Assembly: GCF_007827455.1 (NCBI RefSeq)
Contig: NZ_VISM01000001.1
Coordinates: forward strand, 2,909,001 to 2,973,000
Reading direction: 5' to 3'
DNA length: 64,000 bases
Source: Lutibacter sp. Hel_I_33_5
GTDB lineage: Bacteria; Bacteroidota; Bacteroidia; Flavobacteriales; Flavobacteriaceae
The number at the start of each line of letters is the position of its first letter. The stretch's first letter is position 1. The translations under genes were made by a program, and so were the position numbers. The notes beneath the pieces were generated by a model. That model had not been told where the DNA came from. It saw only the letters and a list, made by a program, of their open reading frames with translations, and ran no database searches. Below are positions 1 through 11,129 of the stretch, piece by piece.

Positions 1-1
1 A

Positions 2-505
2 ACAACATGTTTAGCAGCAGCAGCAGGTGGTGTTATAGCAGCATTAGTATCATTTATTAAATATAAGAACCTTGATTTAACCATGTTTTTAAATGGTATT
101 TTAGGTGGTTTAGTTGGTATTACAGCTGGAGCAGATGTTATGACTCCAGAAAGCGCTATTATTATTGGAGGTATTGCAGGAGCAATTATTGTATTTGCAG
201 TATCATTAATTGATAAATTAAGATTAGATGACCCAGTAGGTGCTATCGCAGTGCACTTAGTATGTGGTATTTGGGGTACTTTAGCTGTAGGTATATTTTC
301 TACAAACCCAGAGCATACTTTTATAGCTCAATTAACTGGTGTAGCTTGTTATGCAGCTTTTTGTATAGTTACATCTTTCTTAATATTTTTTATACTTAAG
401 AAAACTGTTGGAATTAGAGTTTCAGAAAAAGAAGAATTACAAGGTTTAGATAAGCATGAGCATGGAATGAATGCATACCCAGATTTTAGATTAAATGAGC
501 ATTAA
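2..505 (+). CDS. amt: Ammonium transporter (Amt family), C-terminal part
   Basis: The reading frame is open from the window edge, so the gene starts upstream and only the last 167 residues are visible. They contain Gly/Ala-rich membrane segments of the Amt/MEP/Rh family (GILGGLVGITAGADVMTP, GAIAVHLVCGIWGTLAVGIFS). They end in the short cytoplasmic tail typical of bacterial Amt proteins (EKEELQGLDKHEHGMNAY), which is the region that contacts GlnK in characterised members. The protein would pass ammonium across the inner membrane. Its neighbour gltBD uses the product of ammonium assimilation, so the two fit together functionally. An internal ATG at 83 is not the true start, because the upstream codons also encode Amt-like sequence. 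Confidence 0.93.
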   Translation, partial: TTCLAAAAGGVIAALVSFIKYKNLDLTMFLNGILGGLVGITAGADVMTPESAIIIGGIAGAIIVFAVSLIDKLRLDDPVGAIAVHLVCGIWGTLAVGIFSTNPEHTFIAQLTGVACYAAFCIVTSFLIFFILKKTVGIRVSEKEELQGLDKHEHGMNAYPDFRLNEH

Positions 506-546
506 AAGAATAGAAGAAGAATAGAATTGTTAGTTAATTGTTTTTT

Positions 547-584
547 AAAAAAGTCTATAAAATTTATTTTATAGGCTTTTTTTT
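547..584 (+). terminator. Rho-independent terminator after amt
   Basis: A stem of AGTCTATAAAA paired with TTTTATAGGCT around a TTTA-type loop is followed by a run of eight T. It sits 40 bases after the amt stop and separates amt from gltB. I see nothing else recognisable in the 245-base gap up to gltB. Confidence 0.8.
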
Positions 585-750
585 ATTTACCCAGTTTATT
601 AAATTATCATTTAAATTGGATTTAATTATCATTATTTAATTTTTTATATAGGTATTTTATTTTCATTATAAAAATCACATCATAAAAGCCAAAACACCTA
701 ATTATATTCAATAAAATAAGTAATTTAGCTGACTTAATTGAAGAATAATA

Positions 751-3700
751 ATGGAGAAACAAGGACTTTATTTACCTGAATTTGAACATGAGAATTGTGG
801 AGCTGGATTTATTTGTAATCTTAAAGGAGAGAAAACAAATCAAATTATTCATGATGCATTAGAGATTTTAGTAAAACTAGAACATAGAGGTGGTGTTAGT
901 GCAGATGGAAAAACTGGTGATGGAGCTGGATTATTAATTGATATTCCTCATACATACTTTAAAAGAGTTTGTAATTTTGATATACCAGAGCAAAGAGATT
1001 ATGCAGTAGGCTCGGTTTTCTTACCGAAAAACAAAAATCAATATAAATTCTGTAGAGATACTTTTGAAACAGAAATCAATAATCAAGGATTAAAAGTTCT
1101 TGGTTGGAGAGAAGTACCAGTTGATAACTCTAATTTAGGAGAAATTGCTTTAGCTTCAGAACCAAATATCGAACAACTCTTTATTGGAAAAACAGAAGAA
1201 ATAACTGAAGCTGTTTTTAAAGCAAAACTATATGCTGCTCGTAAAATTACAGAGCATATTATTTCTGGGTCTAAAATGTCTCAGGTTTCTTATTTTTATG
1301 TGTCTAGTTTATCTACAACAACTTTAATTTATAAAGGGATTATAAGACCAGAAGATATTGGTCCTTTTTTTAAAGATCTTCAAGAAAGAGATTTAGTTAC
1401 TCGTTTGGCATTAGTACATCAACGTTTTTCTACAAATACAATGCCTACTTGGGAGCTAGCGCAACCATTTAGATTTATGTGTCAGAATGGAGAAATTAAC
1501 ACGTTAAGAGGTAATGTTTCTAGAATGCGTGTGCGTGAAGAAATCATGAAAAGTGATGTTTTCGGACCACAAATCGATAAATTATTCCCAATTATTTTAC
1601 CAGGAAAATCAGATTCAGCTTCTATGGATATGGTGGTAGAATTATTAACGCATACAGGTAGGTCGTTACCTGAAGTGATGATGATGATGATTCCTGAAGC
1701 TTGGGAAAAGCACAAAACAATGTCACCAGAACGTAAAGCTTTTTACGAATACAACGCGTGTATTATGGAGCCTTGGGATGGGCCAGCTTCTGTACCGTTT
1801 ACAGATGGTGATTATATTGGTGCTTTATTAGATAGAAATGGTTTAAGACCTTCTAGATATACCGTTGCTAAAAGCGGAAAATTAATTATGTCTTCAGAAA
1901 TTGGTGTGGTAGAAGTTGCGCCAGAAGACGTAGAAAGTCACGGTAGATTAGAACCAGGAAAAATGTTCTTGGTGGATATGAACGAAGGACGTATCATCAA
2001 TGATGAAGAAATTAAAAGTAAGATTGTTTCAGAAAGACCATATCAAGAATGGTTAGATAAAACAAGATTGCATTTAAAAGATGTTCCTTATGAAGGAGAA
2101 ACGTGTCCTATAGAAACCATCGATGTAAAAACTAGACAACGTTTATTTAACTATACGTTTGAAGATATTCAAGAAGTAATTACTCCAATGGCACAAGTTG
2201 GTAAAGAAGCTTTAGGATCTATGGGAATAGATACACCTTTAGCGGTTTTATCAGACAGACCACAGTTGATTTCAAACTACTTTAAGCAATTATTTGCACA
2301 AGTTACAAATCCACCATTGGATGGAATTCGTGAAGAAATTGTAACAGACATTAGTTTATCATTAGGAAAAGATAGAAACATTTTTAGCATTACAGAAAGA
2401 CAGTGTAGAAAATTAAAAATTCAAAATCCTGTTATTTCTAATGCCGATTTAGAAAAAATTAGAAACATATCAATAGAAAGTTTTAAAGCAGAAACTATTG
2501 AAATGTTATATCCAAAAGCACAAGGTCTTAACGGATTAGAAGATGCTTTAGAAAATATTATCGTTCAGATTGAAAAAGCATTAGAGCGTAAAACAAATAT
2601 TATTATTCTTTCGGATAGAGGTGTAAACAAAGAATTTGCTCCTATCCCTGCTTTATTAGCATGTTCTTTTGTAAATCATCAATTAAACCGTTTACGTAAG
2701 CGTTCTTATTTCGATATTATTATTGAATCTGCAGAACCGCGTGAACCACATCATTTCGCAACTTTATTTGGTTATGGCGCAAGTGCTATCAACCCATATA
2801 TGGTGAATGAAATTATCAGAATGCAAGTTGCAGATGGTTTTATTACAGGAATGGATGAACAAAAAGCTGTTGATAATTTCAATAAAGCGATAGGAAAAGG
2901 GATTTTAAAAGTGATGAACAAAATTGGAATCTCAACGCTTCGTTCGTATAGAGGTTCTCAAATTTTTGAAATAGTTGGTTTCAACTCTCAATTTGTAGAA
3001 AAATACTTCCCATACACAGCTTCAAGAATTGAAGGTATTGGATTGTATGAAATTGAAAAAGAAATTGACCAGAGATACAAACAAGCGTATCCAGACAATC
3101 AGATTGATAAAAATTTAGGATTAAATATTGGAGGAGAATATAGATGGAGACGTAATGGTGAGCGACATATGTTTAATCCAACTACGGTTGCAAAATTACA
3201 GCAAGCTGTTCGTTTAAGTGATCAGAAAAGTTATGATGTATATGCTAAAGCGATCAATGAACAAGCTGAAAATTTAATGACCATTCGTGGTTTATTCGAG
3301 TTTGATAATTTTGACCCAATTCCTTTAGATGAAGTAGAACCTTGGACAGAAATTGTAAAACGTTTTAAAACGGGTGCCATGTCTTATGGATCTATTTCAA
3401 GAGAAGCACACGAAAATTTAGCGATTGCCATGAATAGAATTGGAGGAAAATCTAATTCTGGTGAAGGCGGAGAAGATAGAAAACGTTTTCAACCTGATGT
3501 AAATGGTGATAGTAGAAACTCTGCAATTAAGCAAGTGGCTTCAGGAAGATTTGGAGTGACTTCACATTACTTATCAAACGCAAAAGAGATTCAAATTAAA
3601 ATGGCTCAAGGTGCAAAACCTGGAGAAGGCGGTCAATTACCTGGTGAAAAAGTATTACCATGGATTGCAGCTGCAAGAAATTCAACCCCTTTTGTAGGTT

Positions 3701-5259
3701 TGATTTCGCCACCACCACATCACGATATTTATTCCATTGAAGATTTAGCACAATTAATTTACGATTTGAAAAATGCGAATCGTGAAGCAAGAATTAATGT
3801 AAAATTAGTTTCAGAAGTTGGTGTAGGTACAATTGCCGCAGGTGTTGCAAAAGCAAAAGCAGATGTTGTATTAATTGCTGGTTATGATGGAGGAACAGGA
3901 GCATCACCTTTAACATCTTTAAAACATGCTGGTTTACCTTGGGAACTTGGTTTAGCCGAAGCACAACAAACGTTAGTATTAAATAACTTAAGAAGTAGAA
4001 TTGTTGTAGAATGTGATGGCCAGTTAAAAACTGGACGTGATGTTGCAATTGCTACCTTATTAGGTGCAGAAGAATTTGGATTTGCAACAGCACCTTTAGT
4101 TGCTTCTGGTTGTATTATGATGCGTAAATGTCATTTAAATACATGTCCAGTAGGTATTGCAACTCAAGATAAAGAGTTACGTAAAAACTTTAAAGGAACA
4201 CCAGAACACGTAATTAATTTCTTCTATTATATAGCCGAAGAATTAAGAGCAATTATGGCACAATTAGGATTCCGTACGATGGATGAAATGATTGGTCAGA
4301 CTCATAAAATAAATGCAAATAAAGCAATCACACATTATAAAGCAAAAGGATTAGACTTATCATCAATCTTACATAGACCAGCGGTTTATAGCGAGATGGA
4401 AGTTAAGAATTCTGAAAAACAAGATCATGCTTTAGAAAATGTGATGGACTTTCAAATTTTGAAAGATTCGCATAGAGCATTATTCAGAAAAGAAAAAATG
4501 AATTTGAGTTACCCAATTAATAATACTGACAGAACTGTTGGTGCTATTGTAAGTAATGAAATTTCAAAAAAATATGGTCATTTAGGATTACCAGAAGATA
4601 CTATTAATGTAAACTTCTCTGGTTCTGCAGGACAAAGTTTTGGAGCATTTGGAGCACATGGATTAACATTTACTCTAGAAGGAAATACTAATGATTATTT
4701 AGGAAAAGGTTTATCTGGAGCTAAATTAATTGTTAAGAAACCAGCTAAAGCAGACTTTATTGCCGAAAACAATATCATTGTTGGTAATGTATGTATGTTC
4801 GGAGCAGTTGATGGTCAAGCATACATCAACGGAATTGCAGGAGAGCGTTTTGCAGTAAGAAACTCTGGAGCAACAGCAGTTGTAGAAGGTGTTGGAGATC
4901 ATTGCTGTGAATACATGACTGGAGGTAAAGTAGTTGTTCTTGGTAAAACAGGAAGAAATTTTGCAGCAGGTATGAGTGGCGGTATTGCGTATGTATATGA
5001 TCCTGAAAATAAATTCACTAATGGTTTATGTAACACAGAGACTATTGAATTTGAAGATATTACAAAAGAGAATGCAGAAGAATTAAAAGCAATCATCAAA
5101 AAACATGTTTCTTACACCAAAAGTAATAGAGGAAAAGAAATTTTAGCAGATTGGGATAACAGCATTAATAATTTTGTTAGAGTGATGCCAACTGAATACA
5201 AACGAGCTTTAAAACGTTTAGAGACAGAAGAACAACAAGTAGAAGAATTAACAGCATAG
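751..5259 (+). CDS. gltB: Glutamate synthase, large (alpha) subunit
   Basis: At 1502 residues this has the full length of bacterial GltB. The N-terminal class-II glutamine amidotransferase domain has its catalytic Cys at residue 16 in the motif CGAGF. The preceding 15 residues would be the propeptide removed on maturation. Further on are the central domain, the FMN-binding synthase domain ([34 protein letters not shown]), the 3Fe-4S Cys cluster ([15 protein letters not shown]) and the C-terminal GXGXG beta-helix ([14 protein letters not shown]). It transfers the amide of glutamine to 2-oxoglutarate to give two glutamates. The gene is followed after 4 bases by gltD, so the two are translationally linked. 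Confidence 0.97.
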   Translation: MEKQGLYLPEFEHENCGAGFICNLKGEKTNQIIHDALEILVKLEHRGGVSADGKTGDGAGLLIDIPHTYFKRVCNFDIPEQRDYAVGSVFLPKNKNQYKFCRDTFETEINNQGLKVLGWREVPVDNSNLGEIALASEPNIEQLFIGKTEEITEAVFKAKLYAARKITEHIISGSKMSQVSYFYVSSLSTTTLIYKGIIRPEDIGPFFKDLQERDLVTRLALVHQRFSTNTMPTWELAQPFRFMCQNGEINTLRGNVSRMRVREEIMKSDVFGPQIDKLFPIILPGKSDSASMDMVVELLTHTGRSLPEVMMMMIPEAWEKHKTMSPERKAFYEYNACIMEPWDGPASVPFTDGDYIGALLDRNGLRPSRYTVAKSGKLIMSSEIGVVEVAPEDVESHGRLEPGKMFLVDMNEGRIINDEEIKSKIVSERPYQEWLDKTRLHLKDVPYEGETCPIETIDVKTRQRLFNYTFEDIQEVITPMAQVGKEALGSMGIDTPLAVLSDRPQLISNYFKQLFAQVTNPPLDGIREEIVTDISLSLGKDRNIFSITERQCRKLKIQNPVISNADLEKIRNISIESFKAETIEMLYPKAQGLNGLEDALENIIVQIEKALERKTNIIILSDRGVNKEFAPIPALLACSFVNHQLNRLRKRSYFDIIIESAEPREPHHFATLFGYGASAINPYMVNEIIRMQVADGFITGMDEQKAVDNFNKAIGKGILKVMNKIGISTLRSYRGSQIFEIVGFNSQFVEKYFPYTASRIEGIGLYEIEKEIDQRYKQAYPDNQIDKNLGLNIGGEYRWRRNGERHMFNPTTVAKLQQAVRLSDQKSYDVYAKAINEQAENLMTIRGLFEFDNFDPIPLDEVEPWTEIVKRFKTGAMSYGSISREAHENLAIAMNRIGGKSNSGEGGEDRKRFQPDVNGDSRNSAIKQVASGRFGVTSHYLSNAKEIQIKMAQGAKPGEGGQLPGEKVLPWIAAARNSTPFVGLISPPPHHDIYSIEDLAQLIYDLKNANREARINVKLVSEVGVGTIAAGVAKAKADVVLIAGYDGGTGASPLTSLKHAGLPWELGLAEAQQTLVLNNLRSRIVVECDGQLKTGRDVAIATLLGAEEFGFATAPLVASGCIMMRKCHLNTCPVGIATQDKELRKNFKGTPEHVINFFYYIAEELRAIMAQLGFRTMDEMIGQTHKINANKAITHYKAKGLDLSSILHRPAVYSEMEVKNSEKQDHALENVMDFQILKDSHRALFRKEKMNLSYPINNTDRTVGAIVSNEISKKYGHLGLPEDTINVNFSGSAGQSFGAFGAHGLTFTLEGNTNDYLGKGLSGAKLIVKKPAKADFIAENNIIVGNVCMFGAVDGQAYINGIAGERFAVRNSGATAVVEGVGDHCCEYMTGGKVVVLGKTGRNFAAGMSGGIAYVYDPENKFTNGLCNTETIEFEDITKENAEELKAIIKKHVSYTKSNRGKEILADWDNSINNFVRVMPTEYKRALKRLETEEQQVEELTA

Positions 5260-5263
5260 AACG

Positions 5264-6727
5264 ATGGGAAAAGTAACAGGTTTTAAAGAGTTCGAAAGAA
5301 AAGATGAAAAATACACGCCAGTAAAGGATCGTGTAAAAGATTATAAAGAATTTACTGTGCCTTTAAGTGATAAAGAAATCACAGAACAAGGTTCTCGTTG
5401 TATGGATTGTGGAATACCTTTTTGCCATAGTGGTTGTCCGCTTGGGAATTTAATTCCTGATTTTAACCATATGGTTCACCAAGGTGAATGGCAGAAGGCT
5501 TCGTGGGTATTACATGCTACTAATAATTTTCCTGAGTTTACAGGTCGTTTATGTCCCGCACCATGTGAACAAGCATGTGTACTAGGAATTATTGAAGATC
5601 CTGTTTCTATTGAAAATATTGAAAAAAATATAGTAGAACGTGCGTTTAAAGAAGGATGGATTAAGCCACAACCTCCAAAAGTTAGAACCGGAAAAACGAT
5701 TGCTGTAGTGGGTTCTGGACCAGCAGGTTTAGCAACAGCACAGCAATTAAATAGAGCGGGGCATACCGTTACTGTTTTTGAACGTGATGATGCTATTGGT
5801 GGATTATTACGTTACGGAATTCCTAATTTCAAAATGGAAAAAGGAATCATTGACAGACGTATTGCAATTCTTGAAGCTGAAGGAATTACATTTAAAACCA
5901 ATGTAAATGTTGGTGTAAATTATGATGTAAAAGATTTAAAAGCATTTGATGCGGTCGTTTTATGTGGAGGTGCTACCGAAAGAAGAAGTTTGCCAACACC
6001 TGGTATTGATGCAGATGGCGTAGTGCAAGCTATGGATTTCTTAACACAACAAACAAAAGTTGTTTTTGGTCAAAAAATTAAAGATCAAGTAATGGCAACT
6101 GATAAGGATGTGATTGTTATTGGTGGTGGAGATACTGGTTCAGATTGTATTGGAACATCGAATCGTCATGGAGCTAAATCAGTAGTAAATTTTGAGATAA
6201 TGCCGAAGCCTCCTGGACATCGTTCAGCTACAACTCCTTGGCCTTTTTGGCCATTACAGTTAAAAACGTCTTCTTCACATAAAGAAGGTGTAGAGCGTAA
6301 TTGGTTAATCAATACAAAAGAATTTATTAAAGATGAAGATGGAAAATTAACTGCTTTAAAAACGGTTAATGTTGAGTGGGAAATGATTCCTGGTGAAAGA
6401 CCAAAATTAATAGAAATTGAAGGAACTGAAAAAACTTGGCCATGTGATTTAGCATTGTTAGCTCTAGGTTTTACAGGACCAGAAAGTACATTAGCAGATA
6501 AATTAGGATTAGAAAAAGATGGACGTTCTAATTACAAAGCGACATACGGAAAATATCAAACCAATGTTCCTAATATTTTTGCAGCAGGAGATATGCGTAG
6601 AGGACAATCGTTAATTGTTTGGGCTATTTCTGAAGGTAGAGAAGCTGCACGTCAAGTAGATATTTATTTAATGGGTAAATCTGATTTACCTTCTAAAAAT
6701 GCTACTGGAGATTTGGTTGCTTTATAA
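5264..6727 (+). CDS. gltD: Glutamate synthase, small (beta) subunit
   Basis: This 487-residue protein is the NAD(P)H-oxidising flavoprotein partner of GltB. The N-terminal region has the paired Cys clusters that bind 4Fe-4S (CMDCGIPFCHSGCPLGN and CPAPCEQACVLG). An FAD-binding Rossmann motif follows (VVGSGPAGLATAQQL, near residue 150), then a second dinucleotide-binding motif (VIGGGDTGSDCIG), and a C-terminal FAD contact (NIFAAGDMRRGQSLIVWAI). It passes electrons from NAD(P)H through FAD and iron-sulfur centres to GltB. The ATG lies 4 bases after the gltB stop, so the two form one operon. Confidence 0.96.
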   Translation: MGKVTGFKEFERKDEKYTPVKDRVKDYKEFTVPLSDKEITEQGSRCMDCGIPFCHSGCPLGNLIPDFNHMVHQGEWQKASWVLHATNNFPEFTGRLCPAPCEQACVLGIIEDPVSIENIEKNIVERAFKEGWIKPQPPKVRTGKTIAVVGSGPAGLATAQQLNRAGHTVTVFERDDAIGGLLRYGIPNFKMEKGIIDRRIAILEAEGITFKTNVNVGVNYDVKDLKAFDAVVLCGGATERRSLPTPGIDADGVVQAMDFLTQQTKVVFGQKIKDQVMATDKDVIVIGGGDTGSDCIGTSNRHGAKSVVNFEIMPKPPGHRSATTPWPFWPLQLKTSSSHKEGVERNWLINTKEFIKDEDGKLTALKTVNVEWEMIPGERPKLIEIEGTEKTWPCDLALLALGFTGPESTLADKLGLEKDGRSNYKATYGKYQTNVPNIFAAGDMRRGQSLIVWAISEGREAARQVDIYLMGKSDLPSKNATGDLVAL

Positions 6728-6783
6728 TTTTTATCGATGAAAGTGATTCGCATTAAAAATAAATTTTCATATTTGCACTTTAT

Positions 6784-6846
6784 ATGTATAAACAAGTATT
6801 AAATATCATTTTAGTTTCTGTCATTGTAATTCCATTACAACGATAG
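6784..6846 (+). CDS. Putative ilv operon leader peptide
   Basis: This short ORF reads MYKQVLNIILVSVIVIPLQR. Eleven of its 20 residues are Val, Ile or Leu, including IIL and VIVI runs. It lies 230 bases upstream of ilvD on the same strand. Its last third folds into a hairpin (6819-6829 with 6835-6845), and GGAAG, which starts at the last base of its stop codon, can pair with the 5' arm of the terminator that follows. Enterobacterial ilv and leu leader peptides have the same character, but this sequence is not homologous to them. Translation is inferred, not shown. No strong Shine-Dalgarno is visible, which is normal for Bacteroidota. Confidence 0.66.
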   Translation: MYKQVLNIILVSVIVIPLQR

Positions 6847-6908
6847 GAAGTCTATATTTAATATTTTATAAATATTTAAAAGCTTCCATAATTTGGAAGC
6901 TTTTTTTT
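6819..6908 (+). promoter_or_regulatory. Candidate transcription attenuator of the ilvDBNC operon
   Basis: Three alternative stems can be drawn. (1) 6819-6829 with 6835-6845, 11 pairs with one wobble and one mismatch, lies inside the leader peptide codons. (2) GGAAGT at 6846-6851 can pair with GCTTCC at 6882-6887 as an antiterminator. (3) AAAAGCTTCC pairs with GGAAGCTTTT as a perfect terminator stem (6878-6904) running into T's. Stems 2 and 3 share the CTTCC arm and exclude each other. Stem 2 starts at the leader stop codon. A ribosome stalled on Val/Ile codons would leave it free, while one reaching the stop would cover it and let the terminator form. The terminator could also simply end gltBD transcription. 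Confidence 0.62.
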
Positions 6909-7076
6909 ATGTCTATAGATATCATATACTGAATATGTTAAAATATTGAAAATTAGGATTTTAAATGATTTTTAGGATTGGTGAAAATCATCAATAAAAT
7001 AAAAAAAGAATAAAAAAATATAGAGAATAAAATACTTTCGATACTTGAAAAAGTATATAACACAACAGAATAGATA

Positions 7077-8756
7077 ATGACTTTAAATAAACACAGTAGA
7101 AGATTAACTCAAGATGAGTCTCAGCCAGCATCACAAGCCATGTTATATGCAGTTGGTTTGACTGATGAAGATATGCAAAAAGCACAAGTTGGTATTGCAA
7201 GTACAGGGTACGATGGTAACCCTTGTAATATGCATTTAAACAATTTGGCTGGAGAAGTAAAAGTTGAGTGTAAAATTGCTGGTTTAGTTGGTTTAGGATT
7301 TAATACGATTGGTGTTTCTGATGGAATTTCTATGGGGACGTCGGGTATGAATTACTCATTAGCATCAAGAGATATTATTGCAGATTCTATAGAAACAGTT
7401 ATGAATGCACAAAGTTATGATGCATTGATTTCTGTGGTTGGTTGTGATAAAAATATGCCAGGAGCTGTAATTTCTATGTTGCGTTTAAATCGTCCATCAA
7501 TTATGATGTATGGTGGTACAATTGCTTCTGGAAATTATAAAGGAAGAAAATTAAATATTGTTTCTGCATTTGAAGCTTTAGGGCAAAAAGTTGCTGGAGA
7601 AATTGAAGAAGAAGAATATAGGGAAATTATAAAAAGAGCCATTCCTGGTGCTGGAGCATGTGGAGGAATGTATACCGCAAATACAATGGCGTCTGCTATT
7701 GAATGTATGGGGTTTGCTTTGCCGTATAATTCATCAATCCCAGCAGAAAATCCAAATAAATTATCGGAAGCAGAAAGAACGGCTTTGGCGATTAAAAATT
7801 TATTAGAATTAGATTTAAAGCCATTAGATATTATTTCTAAAAAATCAATTGAAAATGCGATTGCTTTGGTAAATGCATTAGGTGGATCAACCAATGCAGT
7901 ATTACACTTTTTGGCGATTGCTCATGCAGCTGATATCGATTTTACTTTAGAAGATTTTCAAAAAGTAAGTGATAGAACTCCGTTAATTGCTGATTTAAAA
8001 CCATCAGGAAAATACTTAATGGAAGACGTTCATGGTATTGGTGGTACGCCAGCAATTATGAAATATTTATTAGACAATGGATATTTACATGGAGAATGTT
8101 TAACGGTTACAGGGAAAACATTGGCTGAGAATTTAGCAGATGTAAAAGCGATGGAATTTGATGAGCAAGATGTTATTTATCCAAAAGATAAAGCATTAAA
8201 AACATCAGGAAACATCCAGATATTATATGGAAACTTAGCTTCGGAAGGAGCAGTTGCAAAAATCTCTGGAAACGAAGGGTTGTTATTTGAAGGGAAAGCA
8301 GTTGTATACGATGGTGAACAAGCTGCAAATACAGGTATTTCGAATGGAGAAGTCGAACGAGGAGATGTCGTCGTTATTCGTTATGTAGGTCCAAAAGGAG
8401 GTCCAGGAATGCCAGAAATGTTAAAACCAACTTCGTTAATTATGGGAGCAGGTTTAGGAAAATCGGTAGCATTAATTACCGATGGTCGTTTTTCTGGTGG
8501 AACACACGGATTTGTTGTGGGTCACATAACGCCAGAAGCACAATCGGGAGGAACAATCGGATTGTTGAAAACTGGAGATAAAATTAAAATTAGTGCTGAA
8601 GATAATTCAATTAATGTATTGCTTTCTGATGAAGAATTAGCAGAAAGAAAAGCAAATTGGGTTGAACCAGCATTAAAACACAAAAAAGGAATATTATATA
8701 AATATGCAAAAACTGTTGCATCAGCATCTAAAGGATGTGTAACAGACGCATTTTAA
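7077..8756 (+). CDS. ilvD: Dihydroxy-acid dehydratase
   Basis: This 559-residue protein has the usual IlvD length. The three cysteines that hold the iron-sulfur cluster are in their expected motifs: NPCNMHLN near residue 45, GCDKNMPG near 123 and [12 protein letters not shown] near 195. It dehydrates 2,3-dihydroxy-isovalerate and 2,3-dihydroxy-3-methylvalerate to the 2-keto acids, the third common step of valine and isoleucine synthesis. It is the first gene after the leader/attenuator and is followed by ilvB, ilvN and ilvC on the same strand, so the pathway is nearly complete in one transcript. No ilvA, ilvE or leu genes are in the window. Confidence 0.97.
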   Translation: MTLNKHSRRLTQDESQPASQAMLYAVGLTDEDMQKAQVGIASTGYDGNPCNMHLNNLAGEVKVECKIAGLVGLGFNTIGVSDGISMGTSGMNYSLASRDIIADSIETVMNAQSYDALISVVGCDKNMPGAVISMLRLNRPSIMMYGGTIASGNYKGRKLNIVSAFEALGQKVAGEIEEEEYREIIKRAIPGAGACGGMYTANTMASAIECMGFALPYNSSIPAENPNKLSEAERTALAIKNLLELDLKPLDIISKKSIENAIALVNALGGSTNAVLHFLAIAHAADIDFTLEDFQKVSDRTPLIADLKPSGKYLMEDVHGIGGTPAIMKYLLDNGYLHGECLTVTGKTLAENLADVKAMEFDEQDVIYPKDKALKTSGNIQILYGNLASEGAVAKISGNEGLLFEGKAVVYDGEQAANTGISNGEVERGDVVVIRYVGPKGGPGMPEMLKPTSLIMGAGLGKSVALITDGRFSGGTHGFVVGHITPEAQSGGTIGLLKTGDKIKISAEDNSINVLLSDEELAERKANWVEPALKHKKGILYKYAKTVASASKGCVTDAF

Positions 8757-8758
8757 AA

Positions 8759-8840
8759 TAAGAGAAAAGAACAAAGAGTTAAGAATCAAGAAAATGAGAA
8801 TAAAAATATCTCTATTCTTTTTTCTCTTTTCTTTCATCTA
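8759..8840 (+). repeat. Imperfect inverted repeat between ilvD and ilvB
   Basis: The 97-base spacer is purine-rich at its left (AAGAGAAAAGAACAAAGAG) and pyrimidine-rich at its right (CTCTATTCTTTTTTCTCTT). The two halves can form a long imperfect stem. It lacks a clean T-run for termination. It may influence mRNA stability between ilvD and ilvBNC, or may merely be low-complexity DNA. Confidence 0.35.
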
Positions 8841-8853
8841 AAAAGAAAAAAAT

Positions 8854-10587
8854 ATGGAAACACAAACCATAAAAAGTCAAAATAAAACATCAAAAACTAC
8901 AGAACGTATTTCTGGTAGTGAGGCAATTGTTAGATCCTTAATTGAAGAAGGAGTAGATATTCTTTACGGATATCCTGGAGGAGCAATTATGCCAGTTTAT
9001 GATGAATTATATAAGTATCAAGATAAAATTCATCACGTTTTAACACGTCATGAACAAGGAGCAACGCATTCTGCGCAAGGATATGCTAGAATTTCTAATA
9101 AAGTTGGTGTAGCAATTGCTACTTCTGGACCAGGAGCAACCAATTTAATTACGGGTATTGCAGATGCGCAAATAGATTCTACACCAATGGTGTGTATCAC
9201 TGGGCAAGTACCTTCTCATTTATTAGGGAGTGATGCGTTTCAAGAAACAGATATTGTTGGAATTTCAACACCAGTAACAAAATGGAACTGTCAAGTAACA
9301 AAAGCATCTCAAATTCCAGAAGCAATTGCGAAAGCATTTTATATTGCTAAAAGTGGAAGACCAGGACCAGTTTTGGTTGATATTACCAAAGATGCTCAAT
9401 TTGAAGAGTTTGATTTTTCGTATGAAAAATGTACAAAAGTTAGAAGCTATAATCCTGTTCCAAAAACTGATATTAATTCAGTTGAAGCTGCGGCAAAATT
9501 AATTAATGAAGCTAAAAAGCCATTAATTGTTTGGGGGCAAGGAGTTATTTTAAGTGAGGCAGAAGAGCAATTAAAAGCAGTTGTAGAAAAAGCAGGAATA
9601 CCTGCTGCTTGGACTATTTTAGGAGCATCTGCAATTCCAACTTCACATCCATTAAATGTTGGTATGGTTGGTATGCATGGTAATTATGCGCCAAATATCT
9701 TAACCAACGAATGTGATGTGTTAATTGCGATCGGAATGCGATTTGATGATCGAGTTACTGGAAGTTTAAATACGTATGCTAAGCAAGCAAAAGTAATTCA
9801 CTTTGAAATTGATCCAGCAGAAATTGATAAAAACGTAAAAACGGATGTTGCTGTTTTAGGTGATGCAAAAGTAAGTTTAGATTCTTTGTTGCCTTTATTA
9901 GATGAGAAGACTCATGCTGATTGGCATCAGAAGTTTAAAGATTTATATGCAATTGAATACGAAAAAGTAATCAAAAACGATTTATATCCTTCCAAAGAAG
10001 GCTTAACAATGGGTGAGGTTTTGAAAGAAATCAACATTCAAAGTAAAGGTGAAGCAGCAATTGTAACTGATGTAGGTCAGCACCAAATGGTAGCTTGTAG
10101 ATATGCAGATTTTAATGTTACAAAAAGTAATATTACTTCTGGTGGATTAGGAACTATGGGCTTTGGTTTACCAGCTGCAATTGGCGCAAAAATGGCAGCT
10201 CCAGAACGTGAAGTTGTATCTATATCTGGTGATGGTGGTTATCAAATGACGATTCAAGAATTAGGAACAATTTTTCAGCAAAAAGCCGCTGTAAAAGTGG
10301 TAGTTTTAAATAATGATTTTTTAGGAATGGTACGTCAATGGCAGCAGTTATTTTTTGACAAGCGTTACGCATCAACAGAAATGGTAAACCCAAATTTTGT
10401 AAAAATTGCTGAAGGATATTATATAAAAGCAAGAAAAGTAACAAAACGTGAAGAATTAGCAGATGCTGTTGCAGAAATGATGCAGAGTAAAGAAGCTTAT
10501 TTTTTAGAAGTTTGTGTAGAAAAAGAAGATAATGTATTTCCAATGATTCCTTCTGGTGCAAGTGTTTCAGATATAAGATTAGAATAA
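8854..10587 (+). CDS. ilvB: Acetolactate synthase, catalytic large subunit
   Basis: This 577-residue enzyme is a typical thiamine-diphosphate (ThDP) acetohydroxyacid synthase. The N-terminal pyrimidine-binding domain has the activating Glu (RHEQGATHSAQGYAR). A central domain with the FAD-contact region follows. The C-terminal domain has the ThDP/Mg motif GDGGYQMTIQEL...LNND. It condenses two pyruvates to acetolactate, or pyruvate with 2-oxobutyrate to acetohydroxybutyrate. The start ATG is followed by about 20 residues rich in polar amino acids before the conserved fold, so a slightly later start is possible. The ilvN ATG follows the stop after only one base. Confidence 0.96.
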   Translation: METQTIKSQNKTSKTTERISGSEAIVRSLIEEGVDILYGYPGGAIMPVYDELYKYQDKIHHVLTRHEQGATHSAQGYARISNKVGVAIATSGPGATNLITGIADAQIDSTPMVCITGQVPSHLLGSDAFQETDIVGISTPVTKWNCQVTKASQIPEAIAKAFYIAKSGRPGPVLVDITKDAQFEEFDFSYEKCTKVRSYNPVPKTDINSVEAAAKLINEAKKPLIVWGQGVILSEAEEQLKAVVEKAGIPAAWTILGASAIPTSHPLNVGMVGMHGNYAPNILTNECDVLIAIGMRFDDRVTGSLNTYAKQAKVIHFEIDPAEIDKNVKTDVAVLGDAKVSLDSLLPLLDEKTHADWHQKFKDLYAIEYEKVIKNDLYPSKEGLTMGEVLKEINIQSKGEAAIVTDVGQHQMVACRYADFNVTKSNITSGGLGTMGFGLPAAIGAKMAAPEREVVSISGDGGYQMTIQELGTIFQQKAAVKVVVLNNDFLGMVRQWQQLFFDKRYASTEMVNPNFVKIAEGYYIKARKVTKREELADAVAEMMQSKEAYFLEVCVEKEDNVFPMIPSGASVSDIRLE

Positions 10588-10588
10588 A

Positions 10589-11119
10589 ATGAGTACAGAA
10601 AAACAACTATTCGCAGTATCGATTTATACTGAAAATAATATTGGATTGTTGAATCGAATTTCAGCAATTTTTCAAAGAAGACATATTAATATTGAAAGTT
10701 TAAATACATCACCATCAGAAATTGAAGGCGTATCTAAATTTATTATTGTTATCAATATGACTGAAGATAATGTTAAGAAAATTATCGGTCAGATAGAAAA
10801 GCAAATTGAAGTAATTAAAGCGTATTATCATGATATTGAGGATACAATTTATCAGATTTCAGGTTTGTTTAAAATTAAATCTGAATTATTGTTTGAAGAA
10901 CGTCAGATTCAGAATATCATCAAAGAAAGTAATGCTAGAATTGTTACTGTAAATAAAGAGTTTTTTGTTCTTGAAAAATCAGGAAAAAAAGATGAAATCG
11001 TAGCATTATATAATCAATTAAACGTTTTTGGTATTATGCAATACACACGTTCTGGATTGATTGCAGTGACCAAAGAAGAAATGAAAATATCAACAATGTT
11101 AGAAACATTCAACAACTAA
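10589..11119 (+). CDS. ilvN: Acetolactate synthase, regulatory small subunit
   Basis: This 176-residue protein carries an N-terminal ACT domain (FAVSIYTENNIGLLNRISAIFQRRHINIESLNTSPSE), which in this family binds valine and gives feedback inhibition. The C-terminal acetolactate synthase small-subunit domain follows (KIKSELLFEERQIQNIIKESNARIVTVNKEFFVLEKSG). It is slightly longer than the E. coli IlvH type. It binds IlvB and stimulates it. Its position one base after ilvB and 10 bases before ilvC supports translation as part of a single operon. Confidence 0.94.
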   Translation: MSTEKQLFAVSIYTENNIGLLNRISAIFQRRHINIESLNTSPSEIEGVSKFIIVINMTEDNVKKIIGQIEKQIEVIKAYYHDIEDTIYQISGLFKIKSELLFEERQIQNIIKESNARIVTVNKEFFVLEKSGKKDEIVALYNQLNVFGIMQYTRSGLIAVTKEEMKISTMLETFNN

Positions 11120-11129
11120 ATAAATAAAA

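Noticed and set aside
6721..6784. Clear promoter for the ilv leader
   Set aside because: CATATTTG at 6768-6775 only partly fits the -7 consensus and no -33 TTTG is at the right distance, so I did not list a promoter.
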